A DNA stretch of 64,000 nt from Brachionus plicatilis (Eukaryota > Rotifera > Eurotatoria > Ploima > Brachionidae): contig QEOQ01000180.1 of the NCBI GenBank assembly GCA_010279815.1, positions 2,220,259 to 2,284,258 of the forward strand, written 5' to 3'. Shown piece by piece: positions 48,338-60,615 of the stretch. The first letter of the stretch is position 1; the number at the start of each line of letters is the position of its first letter. The notes beneath the pieces were generated by a model. The model made no database searches and was not told the DNA's origin. It saw only the letters and a list, made by a program, of their open reading frames with translations. The position numbers and the translations under genes are program-made.

Positions 48338-49504
48338 TTAAATTTTTAAAATTTTTTTAATTTTGGATTCTAATTCATCTGGTTTAAAAACACCAAATTC
48401 GGTGACTAGTCCGCCGGTAATTAAATCGGCTGGAGTAACATCGAAGCACGGATTCCAGCAATTAATGCCTTCAGCAGCTATTCTGACATTATTGACATGT
48501 GTCATTTCTTTTGAAGGCCGTTCTTCAATAACTATTTCAGACCCATCTTTTTTACTCAAATCAATTGTAGTTGATGGAACCGCTACGTAAAACGGAACAT
48601 TATGGTATTTGGCCAGTATGGCTAGTTGGTAAGTTCCAATTTTATTGGCAGTATCTCCATTGGCTACAACCCTATCTGCACCTACAACTATAGACGAGAT
48701 TTTTTTTCTGGCTAGCAATAATCCAACCATGCTGTCACAAATTAATGTTGAGGGTATTTTTTCAAATACCAATTCGTAGGCTGTTAATCTGGAACCTTGA
48801 TTGTATGGCCGTGTTTCCGTGCAAAAACAATGCTCTAATTTTCCCATTTCCATCAAACTTCGGATTACACCGAGAGCAGTTCCGTAACCACCAGTAGCTA
48901 AAGAGCCTGTATTACAGTGAGTAAGTATGCAAGCTTTCTCATTATCTTCTAGTCTTTTCAAAATGTCTACAGCACCAAACCGTCCCATGGATTTATTCGT
49001 CGCTACGTCCTCATCTAACATTGATTTCATTTTTTCAATGAGTCTTGAGGAAATTTAAGTCTTATTTTTATCAAAAAATTAGAAAAATACTGTTTTTTGT
49101 ATTCATTTTTATCAGAGGTCTTTTTTTCCAAATTCAGGCAAAAATCTTTCATTTTCTGTGCAGCATCAGCCATGTTCACTGCTGTCGGTCTTGATGTCAC
49201 TAAATAATCCAGGCTTAAAATTTTAAATGTTGCTTAAATTTTTTTGCATAATAAAAAACTACCTCTCATGAGTAAATGTTTTAATTTGATCGATTGAGTC
49301 AAAACTTCTTTTGTTAAGTTCGACCGCAATTGTAAGAACACCGGAAATTGCTATTGCTGGGGCACCACGCACCTTCATTTTATTTATGGCTTCCCATCCA
49401 TCTTGGATGGTTTCAATATCAATATAGCTCGTCGTAAATGGTAACTGGAGCTGATCCAGCAATTTTAGTCTACCATTTTCAAACTTTATTGCTTCGAGAG
49501 TCAT
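48338..49504 (-). CDS. MRI1: Methylthioribose-1-phosphate isomerase (methionine salvage)
   Basis: Three exons, 49504-49263, 49213-49091 and 49043-48338, give 356 aa (human 369). It catalyses isomerisation of 5-methylthioribose-1-phosphate to the ribulose form in the methionine salvage pathway, in the cytosol. Family landmarks: [10 protein letters not shown] near the N-terminus; [10 protein letters not shown] with the catalytic Cys; [35 protein letters not shown] with the catalytic Asp; and [12 protein letters not shown] near the end. The ATG at 49504 was chosen because it begins MTLEAI as in orthologues; the frame stays open slightly further upstream without another ATG. Introns are 47-49 bp. 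The gene lies between the two formin paralogues, so the formin duplication is not strictly tandem. Confidence 0.97.
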
Positions 49505-52242
49505 TTTAGATAACAAAAAAATTTGTTTTAAACTATAACTAAATTTAAGAAATTTTTTTATTCAATTGCGTTTTGATTTTAATCTTTTTTAAAAAAATTT
49601 AAATTAACAAATAAATAATTTTTTATCTTTCAAAATAAAAGTTGCAAAAATTCAAAAATAAAATTATAAAAAATTTGCAATTTATTTTTGTTTTTAGTAT
49701 TAGAAAACAATTTTAGAGCAAGAAATAGATTTTTATTTTATAATAAATATTATTTTCAAATCGCGGAATTCTAAAAGGAGCTGTTAATCCTATTATTCCA
49801 TGCCTAGAAACTGAAACTTTCAACTGGTATTTTGTGGTCTAACCAGTTACTATTTCTTTCAATTAAAATCTTTACAACCTTTAATAAAATTTAATAAAAT
49901 CAAGAAAACTAGTAACAATTTACTTTTTTATACTCTTGAAATAATTTGTCTCTTCTATTTTTAAATCGACAAATTTTTTTGAAAATCATTTATCGGTAGA
50001 AATAAGGATAAGTCATCTGAAATTTATTTTTTTTACAAAGAAAACATAATAGGTCGTTCCAAACTATTATTTACAACACAATAAACGTTCAGATTTTATG
50101 CTGTAAATTACTTACAAGTTTTCTCCGATTTTTAGTGATAAGAAGTGCTCTTGATGAATTTTCTCACTGCCCAAGTACATCGCTATACATTTTCTCAAAT
50201 TTGAATCCTTTTTTCATCGCTTTTTTTACTCATTTACTTTATTTATTTTGGTTAGTAATTCTTCACGTTTTTTTTATGTTCTTGATTAAATTTATCAATT
50301 TATTACCATTGGCAAAAAGTTTTTAGAAGACAGACAAGCCTTTGAGGAGGTCATTGACGAAAATAATGAAAAGAAAAGGACTTTTATAGAACCTTGAGAA
50401 AATCCACTCAGTAGTTTCCATTTTAATCTAGTTAGAAACAGATAGACACTGAATTCAAGATTTTTTCATGACAAGTTAATAATCTAAGAAACTATTTTAG
50501 TTATCAATTAATAGTAGTAGCCGTAGTGGAAAAGTTGGTTGAAATTCCAAATAAATACAAAAAATGTTCAATCGAACCGAAGGCTAAACGTGGTCGAAAA
50601 GCCAATGCTGCTAAAGCATTAGTAAGGCAATAAAATTGTTAATGTAAATTTTTCAAATTAATAAATTTTATAATTTTTAATCGAATTTTTTTTACAATAA
50701 AGTTATTATTTTTTAACATTAAATTAGCAATTTATACATAATCATTTTTCAGTTAGTATTTTTAGCAATAAACTAAATATTTTTTACAGGTAAATAATTA
50801 TTTATTAGGGTCAACTGATTTTTCCCCTTCAGTGTATAGCTTCAATGTGGAAATTTTATGGTTAATGTTTTGTACATTTTTATACATTTCATTACGCTAA
50901 CTATTTTGCTGGCAGACCTTTCCGACAAAGTCAATTCCGATAAATCATATCTGAAAATTTTAACCAAATGAATTAACACATTTAATTTCTAAATATTTAA
51001 ATATTTGAAAATAAATTTCAGTATTGTAATTATAAATACTCACAAAAAAAGACACAAAAAAGACACGGCAATCGTAGATAAATCTACGAAAATCTATACA
51101 ACTCTTGTTCAATTAAGTATTTTACTAATAGTTCTAAAATCTAGTACATACGCGAATCACTAAGCCAAGGCTCCACCCCTGGACCCCGTTTACATAATGC
51201 TTTAATTAATTTAATTCAAAAAATAAATTTTATTATTTCATTTAGATCAAATTGCCGGATATGACTTATCGGAGGTGAATTTTTAGGAAAAGGCCAGATT
51301 ACCAACTATTTCAGTAGATAGACTAGGTATGCTAAGATGTTTGTAGAGCCTGTAGAGTTCGTGAGCCTGGGTAAAATTATCATAGGGAATTAAAAAAACT
51401 TAAAGAAACAGAGGGTTAAATAAATTATCGGGTAGATAAAAATAGTTAAAAAATTTATTTGTAATACAATTTATTTGAAAAAGTTACAATTTAAAAAAAA
51501 AAACAATTCTTCAATTTTGAATGATTAGATTTCGATCGTTTTTCAAAGTACGTCTAAAATCGTCTTTAAAAAAAATCTTTTAAAAATTATTATTCAAAAA
51601 TTATGATATAAGTATTTAGATAAAAATTTGGAATAGATAAAGCTAAGCATTGAAATTAGATCTATTGTCAATCAAACTTTAAAAAATCTAATGTTTAAAA
51701 GTAAAGTTAAGTAAATTATCTTTATCGGTATTTAGTATCAAGGATGGTAAAGGGTCTCGAGAGCAGCCTTATTAGGAAATTGGTTTCTTTAAAAGAAAAG
51801 AGGTCCTTATTAATTTTGGTTCCTAGCATGCAAGACAATTTTTATGAAAATATCATATTTTCATTAAAAAAATGCAGTGTATTTTAGAAAAAATAAACAG
51901 AGTCATTATGTTTCAGTTTCATTAAAAAATTAAATAAATATTTTTAATTTACATTTTAAATTTTTCTTACCATAATCCTCATTGTTTTTGCCGTAAGCAT
52001 TTAAGAACGATTCGACTAAAAGTTACGCATTTCAATGTAAGCTTACGCAATTTTTCGTAAAATTACATATCCTTATCGGCTAATATTCACGTAAGATTAT
52101 GTAAGCTTACTAAAATAATGCAAAATTACGTAATTTAGCCCATTCTGGACCTTTTATAAAAGTACTGTATAATCAAAGGCAGACATAAGGCAGAACTTGT
52201 AATTTTTCGAGCTTAAGGCTAATATTTTTTAATGACAATAGA
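49505..52242. other. Intergenic region between formin copy B and MRI1
   Basis: About 2.7 kb. It holds a short protein-like remnant at 50517-50633, a GC-richer patch near 51150-51190 of unknown origin, and repeated GTAAGCTTAC/TTACGTAA motifs near 52030-52140. No intact gene is seen. Confidence 0.55.
50517..50633 (+). pseudogene. Short C-terminal protein remnant of unknown, perhaps transposon, origin
   Basis: An open stretch with clear coding bias runs to a TAA at 50631-50633 and ends KAKRGRKANAAKALVRQ. Basic RGRK tails of this kind occur at the ends of some DNA-transposon proteins. I find no upstream continuation. The assignment is tentative. Confidence 0.35.
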
Positions 52243-55200
52243 TCAAAATTTACAAAATATTTGAATTTTTATAAAATTCATTGGAAATTCTACTATTTTT
52301 TAAAAATAATAATGCAATAAATTTAAAATGTTTACCCATAAAATTAGGATTCCTGCGCATTGGTCTTCTCCGACCTGAACCATTGGTATTCGGATTCGTA
52401 GCTTCGAATATTTTACCACTTTGAAGTGCTTCTAACAAATTGTCCATAACACCGGTATCGCCATCTCCTCCATTAGCACCTGATTTTATAAATTTCTCTT
52501 TCTGAGCCTTTCTCACTTGTTTTTCCTTTTCTCTTATTTTTCTTTCTTCCTCAGCTCGACGAATTTTTTCTTCTGTTTCTCTGAATTTAAGGTTGTCATT
52601 CAAACATTGCTCAAACTGATGACAAAATGTTTTCAAATCGGTAAAAAACTCGCCCAGCGGGTACTTGGAACTATCAAATGTGTAAAATTCGGCCAATTCC
52701 TTGTAACAGTCATTCATTTTGTTGAACATGCAATCTAGAGTTTCGTATCTAGTTCGAGCATCACTTGAAAAAGTCTCCATTACCTCTAAATACTTGTCTG
52801 TTGAATCGAGTCTATTTTTGAAATTTTTTATATCCAATTCAAGGTTGTTTATACTTGTCTTCATTTCGTTTAGACTTTTTTGGATAATAGGTCCATCGAC
52901 TTAAATTAAAAAAATTAATTTAAATAAAAATTTAAATATTTTTCTTTCACTTTTAGACGCTTGTTCAAGGAACGCATTAAAATCATCGTAAAAATTCTCA
53001 ATTTGCGGATGTTTTTCAGTGATTATTTGAGAAACTAAATGTAGAAGTGTTCGCTTGTTGTCATTTGCTTTGGTTCCAAAGAACTAAAAAAATAACTCAT
53101 TTATTTAATTATTAGCGATAATAAATTAGGATTGGAATAAAAAAAAGAATAAAATTAATTTTTAATAAAAAATTCTAGAATATAGATTTTGTTCGAAAAT
53201 TTTTATTTAATTTTAAGGATGGTTTCAAAGATTATTTGGAAATTATAAATTTCTTAAAAAATAAACTTTATTGAAATGATTGTTTTTCTGATCATCAAAC
53301 TGAACTCTGGAAAATCTTTTTTTTAATAAGAAAAAATCATTAATCGATAATTTTGTTTTGACATCATTTTATAAGTATTGTGAACTAAAGTTAAACATAA
53401 AGTTTTTATAAAAGTGAATAGATTGAGTTAAATGAAAATGAAAGGGTGTTAATTTTTATTAACTTAAATAAACTCGTTTTTAAACCGACTCAAGATCTAT
53501 AACCTGTTCAAAACTGACTTGAGATTTACAAATTATGCTCAAAAAATCTTTTCCTTTTTGTTTTTATATTTTTAATGCCGTAATTTTTTTAAAATTTTTA
53601 ATTTGTCTTTTTAGTGCGAAGAATAAGACAAAAATTTAATCGTTAAAAAAATGAAAATCTATTTTTTTTTTAATAAAGCAATGTAAAAATCCAAATTAAA
53701 AAAGTCGGTCTTGAAGTTGAGGTAATTTTAAGGAAACTGTTTTACTGAGCCGAAATTTAAATCATTTTATCTTTTTTAAAAATAAATTGAATTCGACGTA
53801 ATTTAATAGATTGACAAAAATTTAATCAATTAATTTAATAAAAATGAATGTCGATTAAAGTTTATAAGTTAAATTGACCAAACTTAAGAATTTCAGATGA
53901 AAAGAATTTTTGAAAATTTAATTTCAAATGGAAGTAAAAGTAAAAAAAAAATGAACCTTTGGCAGATATTTCATGTCGAAGCCAATAGATCCTTCTAAGC
54001 TGCTGCTTCCACTATTGAGAAAATTTCCCACAAGTAAAAATACTTCCAGCAGTTTTTGGAATTTTTCGCTATTCTTAACATCGATACAAGCTTGAGTTCC
54101 AGCTACCAAGTCAACTCGAATCTCATCCTGATGTTCTGGAAACTTACACTTGAATATTAGACTTTTTATTCGTTTTCTCAAGCCTTTTATCTGAGAGATC
54201 TAGAATAAAGTTTAAATTTAAAGAAAAAATAAATTTTTTATTAAAAAATAACACGTCTTATTAAAACTTACTATGACCAAAAATTTTTCCGATGAGTCTA
54301 AATCATCAATATTCTCTTTCAATTCTTGATATTTTGCCAAAGTTGTATCATCTGGCAGAAATTTTTCCAGCTGCTCTAGAGAACTTTGTGACAGTTTGTT
54401 CAAATCGCATTTCATGAGCCATTCGAAAATTTCTTTCGGATCAGCTTTGAATGATTTCAATAAGATGGCTAAAAAAAAAGGTTAATTAAAATATTTTTCA
54501 AATAAACTTTGTAAATAAATTACATAAATTTTGTGCTTGTTTGTCATCCAGATATTTTAGTTCTTTTGCTGTTTGTTTCTTTTTTAACATTTTTTCTTCG
54601 TTGTCATCATTTTTCATAGCTAAGAAAATTTTGAATAAATTTTTTTTGTATGTATTAGGCTTGATTTTACTTAATTTTTGATTTTAATTATGATTAAGAA
54701 TAAAATATTTAATAATTATTTAAATAAACTAGATTCTCTCAAAAGATTCATATTTCATGATGAAAATTTAACTTTTTTTATTTAATTATCCGAATTTAAT
54801 CGTGGAGAATGACGAAATCACATCTTTTTACAATTTCTCATCAATAAAAATATCGATAATCGAATTTAAAGTCACATTTGATCCAGAAGAAATTTTTGGT
54901 CGAGAAATCAACATAAATGGAACCTTTTTCAAGTTTGATGATTCGAATAAAGAATTCAACATATGAAAGGTGTCAGCAGCACCTGTCTCAAAAATGCTCA
55001 ACTGCCGAAAAACTTAAGCCATAAGAGAAAATGAAAATAAACTCAAGTGAACTTGAAATAGAACAAGACGAGACTCATACAAACCATAAAGGTGAACCAA
55101 ATAATGGATAAGACAAGCCAAATTCACCAGAATGTCAGTCATCAACAAATGATAGCAATTATCAAATTTAGCACTTTTAACTGGTTCTCAATTCCTTAAG

Positions 55201-58200
55201 ACTCCTTTCTTGGAGAATCATCTATGAGATAAAAACCAGGAAAATGTAATACTAATTCAAGCATGCATAAATAATAAGTCCAATGATTTTTAAAAATCAA
55301 AATCAAAAGAAGGTCTGAATCCGAGCCACAGAAAGATGATCCAATAGAATACTTGTCAGATTTAGAAAATGAAGACGAAAATCTGTACGACCAGCAAACA
55401 AAAGTTCTGGGAGAAGCTTTCCACAAAGAGCAGATCAATTTAAAAGGTAAAGAATGAATACAGTTAAACAACAACCAACTTGTTCAAGCAATTTAATACT
55501 ATTTTATAACTTTTCATAAAATATTTCAAAAAAACTTTTCCGAAAATATTTAACTTTTTAAAAAGGTTAGTAGTTACATATTGGAATTGTTTTGATCTTC
55601 CCAGTAAGGTTAAATTATTGGAAAATTTTTGACTCAGTACTCTCATAATATTTTATTACTCAATGGAACAAAAATCGATTTAAGTGAATCAAATTTTTAC
55701 CTAAACTTTAATAACTACCAATCAATAGTTAAACCTCGAAATAAATTTGAAAGAGATGTTGCAATTTTAGTCAAGGAAGGAAAAGAATTTTACAAGACTT
55801 TTCATTTAACTTCTTTACTTCTGAACTCATCTGCACTCAGATTAATCTAGAAAAAAAAAGTCAAATTTTTGTTTCTCTTTAATTCACCAAATATGCGTTA
55901 ATATATTATAATATGCTATAATATGTTATAAATTATTTGATAAAATAAATAAGGAATTTTCAAATTAAATTTTGGAGGTGACCTGAATCCTAAAAAAAAG
56001 AAAAAATAGGTTGTATATGAGAAAATGAAAATGGTCTTATTTTGGATTCATTTAGATTTTTAAGTTTACATTCAATCGTCGAAAAACTTGATCTAGTCGG
56101 TAAGGTGAACCATAGTTCACTTATTATGCGAACAATTCTTGTTCTCAAGTTTTGTGAACTATTAGTTCACCTAATTTTTTGTTCACGTAAATGTGAGCCA
56201 AAATAGAATAATGTTCGTTTCTTTTATCTAATGATTTTTTTATCTATCTTATTTTTTAATATTACATTTGGTTCTTTTCTATAAAGACGAAAAAATTTAA
56301 ATATAGGTGAACTAATAGTTCACAAAACCTGAGAACAAGAATTGTTCCCGTAATACCGAATGGACCCGAAAAACTTGGTTTTTTTCTTTATTAATTTTGA
56401 CTTGATAATTGACGTTTGTTTGATGCTTTTTAACAAAAACTCAATTTATAAAAAATGGAAAACAGAGCGTAGATAGTTTTTTAAACTACGATTATTATCT
56501 TAAAGATCATCATATTACAAACCCAAAGTCAAAATTTATAAAAAAAAAGCAAAGTTTTTCATGCTTTCAATATTAACTTAAAATTATTTTTTTATTTGAA
56601 ACTGAAAAAAATATTTGAAACATCGCACTTTTTCATTGTTATTTCAACATTGGATACATTTTGTAATTCAAAAACAAAAAATAAAACCATATGTAGTCAT
56701 ATATATAATTATTATTATTAATATTACGTGTCACTAAAATAGAGTTCTCTATTTTAAAGACATGTCACTCAATTCATAAATTACGTTTGTGATAAATTTT
56801 GAAATAAATTGATTTAAGGATCCTAAAATAAACTATTTTGGTCTTAACCGTTAATATATTTATTAATGTCTATTTAAAAATCATATGCTTCAGACTTAGA
56901 TACAATTTGGTTTTACATGGAATAATGTCTGAGCAAGAGCTTCGCTAAATTCGTTAAATAACCAACCAAGTATTTATCCAAAATCTGTAAGATTCGAAAT
57001 TTTTAAAAGGATACTTGCTTTTATCTGTGGAAAAATTTTCGGTCAAAATTTTAAAAATTTCATCATTGGCAAATATTTCTTCATTTGCTTTAACCCAAAA
57101 TGAGTTTTCTTTCAAACTATTCGTCTGAATTTTTTTCCAATTAATCCGTTTTAAGGGTGTACCGACATTGAATACTTTTTTCTCTTTCATTCCGAAAGGA
57201 AGACTTTTGACTAATTTTTTAATTTAATACTAAATTTCAAAGTAATTGATTTTCAATTATTTTATACCTAAAAGAGGTGGTGGTCCACCCAGCATTGGAG
57301 GAGGTGGCGGGGGAGCTGGTGGTCCTCCAGAAAATCCTGGTAAAGGTGGCGGCGGCGGTGGTGGTGTCGGTCCTCCAATAAACCCTGGTAATGGTGGTGG
57401 AGGCGGAGGAGGACCACCAGTGGGAGGAAGCAATGGAGGAGGTGGAGGTGGCGGCGGTGGCGGTGGTGGTGTAGCCGCTTGGTCCGAATCTTGTGAAGCC
57501 AATTCAGCACTCAATCTTTTGTTCAGCAAATTTTCCATTTCACCAGCAACTTCATCTGGAATCTTTTGTTTCAGTTGGTTTAATACTTCTTCGGTGCATT
57601 TCAATTTGATATTTAATGTGTGACACTTGGCTTCAAGTTCTTGTTTTTCCGAAACAGCAGTTTCAAGTCTTTTCGAGTTTACTACAGACATTTTTCCACC
57701 ATTGTCAGATATTTCATTTTGAGCCGATTCTTTAAGTGCACCTATTGATCAAAAATAAAATAGAAAAAAAATAATTTTATTTGACTTTTCTAAAGCATTT
57801 TTTTTGTTAAAGTATAAAATATTATTACTCAACATTGAGTCAATGTCAAAATCCAATTTTGGACCATAATTAAAATCGGGATCACGTCCATCTTTGTGAA
57901 GAGCTATTCGAGCCACACATTCTTCAATCAATCTAAAATAAGAATAGCGAATGTGAATATCATCTCTGACTAGCAAAAGATGCTGCAAAATCGACAAAAG
58001 ACAACATTCGGATGGCGAATCTTTTACCGAGTTGAACAAATATTCAAAGCATGTTTTTGGATCTAAATTTTTAAATTTTAAGTTTTGAACATTAATTTTT
58101 AAATTTTAATTTTAATAAGAAAAAATAACTCAAAAAATCATTTTTGTTCTTACCTTCCCAAAAGCCAACTATATTATCAAAATAGTTGTCCATTTTTTCA

Positions 58201-59799
58201 AAATTATCTTGTGCATGGCTCTCAAATATTGCTATTTGCTTCATCAATTTATCCGATTCTTTTTCCATAGAATCGTCCAGTGATCCATATTTTTGTTTTA
58301 GACTCTTTTAATTAGAATTTTATTAATGGTTTCAATTTTTTTACCAAAGCTTACATCTATGGCTAAAGCGAGACCACATCGATTAAAATCGCTTCTTAAG
58401 TGTATTTTAAAATCCAAACTGTCCGCATTACAAATCAAGGCATTTATTAAAATCATTGAGCTTATCTTTTTTTTTAAATTTTCATTATTTTCCTAACTTT
58501 TAGTAATTTTTTAAACCGTTACCTTTAAATCTTGATCATCATCAATAGTTAAAGCCTTCACGATTTGGGAAAAATAATTATTTGTTCCGGTAAATCTTGC
58601 TGTTTCTGTTATACCGTTTAAAACAACTTCTTGACTTTATTTTTAAAGACAATTTTTTTTCTTAATTTCTTAATTTTTATTTCAAAAAAAAACATACTCC
58701 AAAACTGCTAAGACTGCTAGTAATTTACATACTACAGTCATCGTAGCCGTGTCATGACAGTCAATACATGTTGCAATAGCCATTGGCATTGATTTACTTT
58801 CCAAAATTACATTTATACCATACTAGAAAAAAAGTAAAAATTTAAATATTTCTATCAACAAATTTACTTTTGTATTTGCAAATGATGTTAAAATTTTTGT
58901 AGATTCCAATCTAATGTTCTTTCTTAGGTGAATATCTTTTTCCTTAGAATCGTATTTGTCTGATATTGTCGAATTTGTTCTGATGGTGTTATTCGAATGC
59001 TTATTCGGAGAATCACTTCCGAATTTTGTTTTATAATTTAATAAAATGTCTTCTAATAGAGTCAATCCACCTGATAAATTAAATTCATCTAACCAACTTT
59101 TAATAAAAAGTTTCTAGTTTAATTTTCTATGATGTAATATTCTGTTACCTGACAGGTTTGGACGCAATGCAAATACTTATTCGCTTTAGTATTTTTAAAA
59201 GTTGCTTGAGGTTTTCTTTTAAATTCTTTGAATTTCGCAGTGCGTCTTTCAAAACATTTACCATATTAGTCGCCTTATCATCAATAAAATATTCATTTTT
59301 TCTCATATTTATTAAAAGTTTTTTTTTTGATTCCAGTGGTAGACTTTTCATTTTTTGAATGTCTTTATCCAGTTTAAGATTCACGTCATTCTTAATTTAA
59401 AATAGGATAAAAATATAAATCATTTGCAAATTTTAATACCAGAACATGTTTTTCGAATTCTTCGTCTATTTGTTCAGGTGTCATTTGGTCAAAGATTTGG
59501 TCTTCAGTCAAATATGCTAGGTTAAAAGGTTGTACTAGTGATCTTTAGAATAAATTGAAAATTTGATTATTTTTTTCAAAACTCTACCTAATGGTCTCAG
59601 CATTTGAATATGAACTTATTCTGTTCTCCTGTTCATCTTCGTGTGGATAATTCGAATTTTCATTATTTTTTTTAGATGAATCACCATTTGATTCATAAAA
59701 TTTTAAATCTGATAAAGATTGCCTTTGTTTGGTGGCATTTTTTTTGCCTCGGAAAGTTCCGACCTTGTGAATAAATGATTTGAATGGCTCTTTACTCAT
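52243..59799 (-). CDS. DIAPH: Diaphanous-related formin, copy B
   Basis: Exons: 59799-59588, 59542-59440, 59390-59149, 59096-58868, 58822-58698, 58634-58523, 58465-58355, 58304-58154, 58062-57829, 57741-57268, 57210-57019, 54619-54524, 54468-54272, 54199-53957, 53083-52951 and 52899-52336, with a last exon possibly 52292-52243. Phases close to about 1155 aa. If the last donor is skipped, the frame reads through to 52250 (1167 aa). Domain order is as in copy A: GBD/DID, FH1 poly-proline, FH2 from LKRINWKKI, and DAD GDTGVMDNLLEALQSG. The N-terminal 350 residues, the start of FH2 and the tail differ clearly from copy A, while the rest is nearly identical. The intron at 54620-57018 appears to use a GC donor (A|GCAAGT); the nearby GT at 57014-57013 would throw the next exon out of frame. 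The C-terminal exon is the weakest part of the model. Confidence 0.9.
52359..54579. repeat. Formin duplication block 1, copy B
   Basis: Near-identical partner of 40185-42748 across four exons plus part of a fifth, with the introns between them. The large intron is 873 bp here against 1218 bp in copy A because the foldback insertion is absent. Confidence 0.88.
55000..55856 (+). mobile_element. LINE 5' fragment (ORF1-like remnant and endonuclease piece)
   Basis: An open stretch at 55629-55850 reads ILLLNGTKIDLSESNFYL, then KFERDVAILVKEG, which matches the pattern of the apurinic-type endonuclease of non-LTR retrotransposons. Upstream, 55040-55460 contains broken acidic coding-like segments that could be ORF1. 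It runs antisense to the formin gene inside its largest intron. Stops and frame changes show it is dead. It may belong to the same family as the RT fragment at 21123, but no overlap allows a test. Confidence 0.6.
56098..56358. mobile_element. Foldback element in formin copy B intron
   Basis: The arms at 56131-56173 and 56304-56346 are inverted copies with a single mismatch over about 43 bp; they contain GAACAATTCTTGTTCTCA and GTGAACTATTAGTTCACC. Weaker pairing extends to CGGTA and TACCG at the outer ends. The nested GTGAAC/GTTCAC motifs also pair locally. There is no open frame. Confidence 0.75.
57286..58472. repeat. Formin duplication block 2, copy B
   Basis: Near-identical partner of 44208-45390. 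One poly-proline run is two codons longer here, and the FH1 tail after the shared segment differs. Confidence 0.88.
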
Positions 59800-60615
59800 T
59801 TTTAAAGAATTCTATTTATCATTTTTTAACTTGTAACATAAAGATAATTTCGGCTTTTTTACTTTTTACATAATTTAGTAAAATTAAACTTGGTGATAAG
59901 CTATTTTACTGAAATAAAAGATTTATCCAGAATTTATGACATTGAACGAATAATTTTATCTTTTTATTTTTAAAATATGTATAGTGCACATACAATTAAC
60001 AATTTTGTTGTTTAATTGGTTTTTTCAAAAAAATTTTTTTTGGAAAATATTTCGAGAATTGCTCTGAGAATTTCAAGCCTAAATTTTATCTATTAGACAT
60101 TTTTTTTTAAAATTTTTATATTAGATTGAAAAAAGATTATTTAAAACTTAACTTTTTCCTATTTTTTTAATAAAGTTAAAAGAAAAAACAATTTTGCTTG
60201 ATTTCTTAAAAAATCATTTATTTAAAAAAAAAAAAAGAAATAAGAAACAAAACAAATAAATTTTTTTTTTAATAAGCGTTTCGAATAAATAGCCTTCTTC
60301 AGGTTTATGGCTGAAATTAAAATTTATTTATTTAAATTTCAATAGATATCAAAATTAAAATTATTTTTAAAGATAAAAAATTGCTAAAAAAAATTTAAAA
60401 AAGATTATAAAAAAAAATTATAAAACAAAATTTAAATAATTATATGAAAATGTTAAAGTTCTTATGTATACACTCTTAGGAATTTTGTTTTTGATCATTG
60501 TTTTATTATGATTTAGAAAGAAATTGATTCAACCAGTTACAGGTGATCCTCATTCTTCTCAGGTTGAGAATAATGTCCAGGCTCAATTCAGATTTTATTT
60601 TATTATAAATATTTT

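Larger units (their letters stand above)
54620..57018 (-). other. Putative GC-AG intron of formin copy B carrying mobile DNA
   Basis: The frame requires a phase-1 donor after ACA GAT AAA A; the next bases are GCAAGT, the standard form of a GC donor. The acceptor CTTAG precedes CTATGAAAAATG in phase 1. Copy A has A|GTAAGA at the matching point. The intron contains a LINE 5' fragment and a foldback element, which explains its 2.4-kb size. Confidence 0.7.

Noticed and set aside
51150..51190. GC-rich patch with CCAAGGCTCCACCCCTGGACC as a possible transposon end
   Set aside because: No inverted partner or target duplication was found, so it is left as unexplained.
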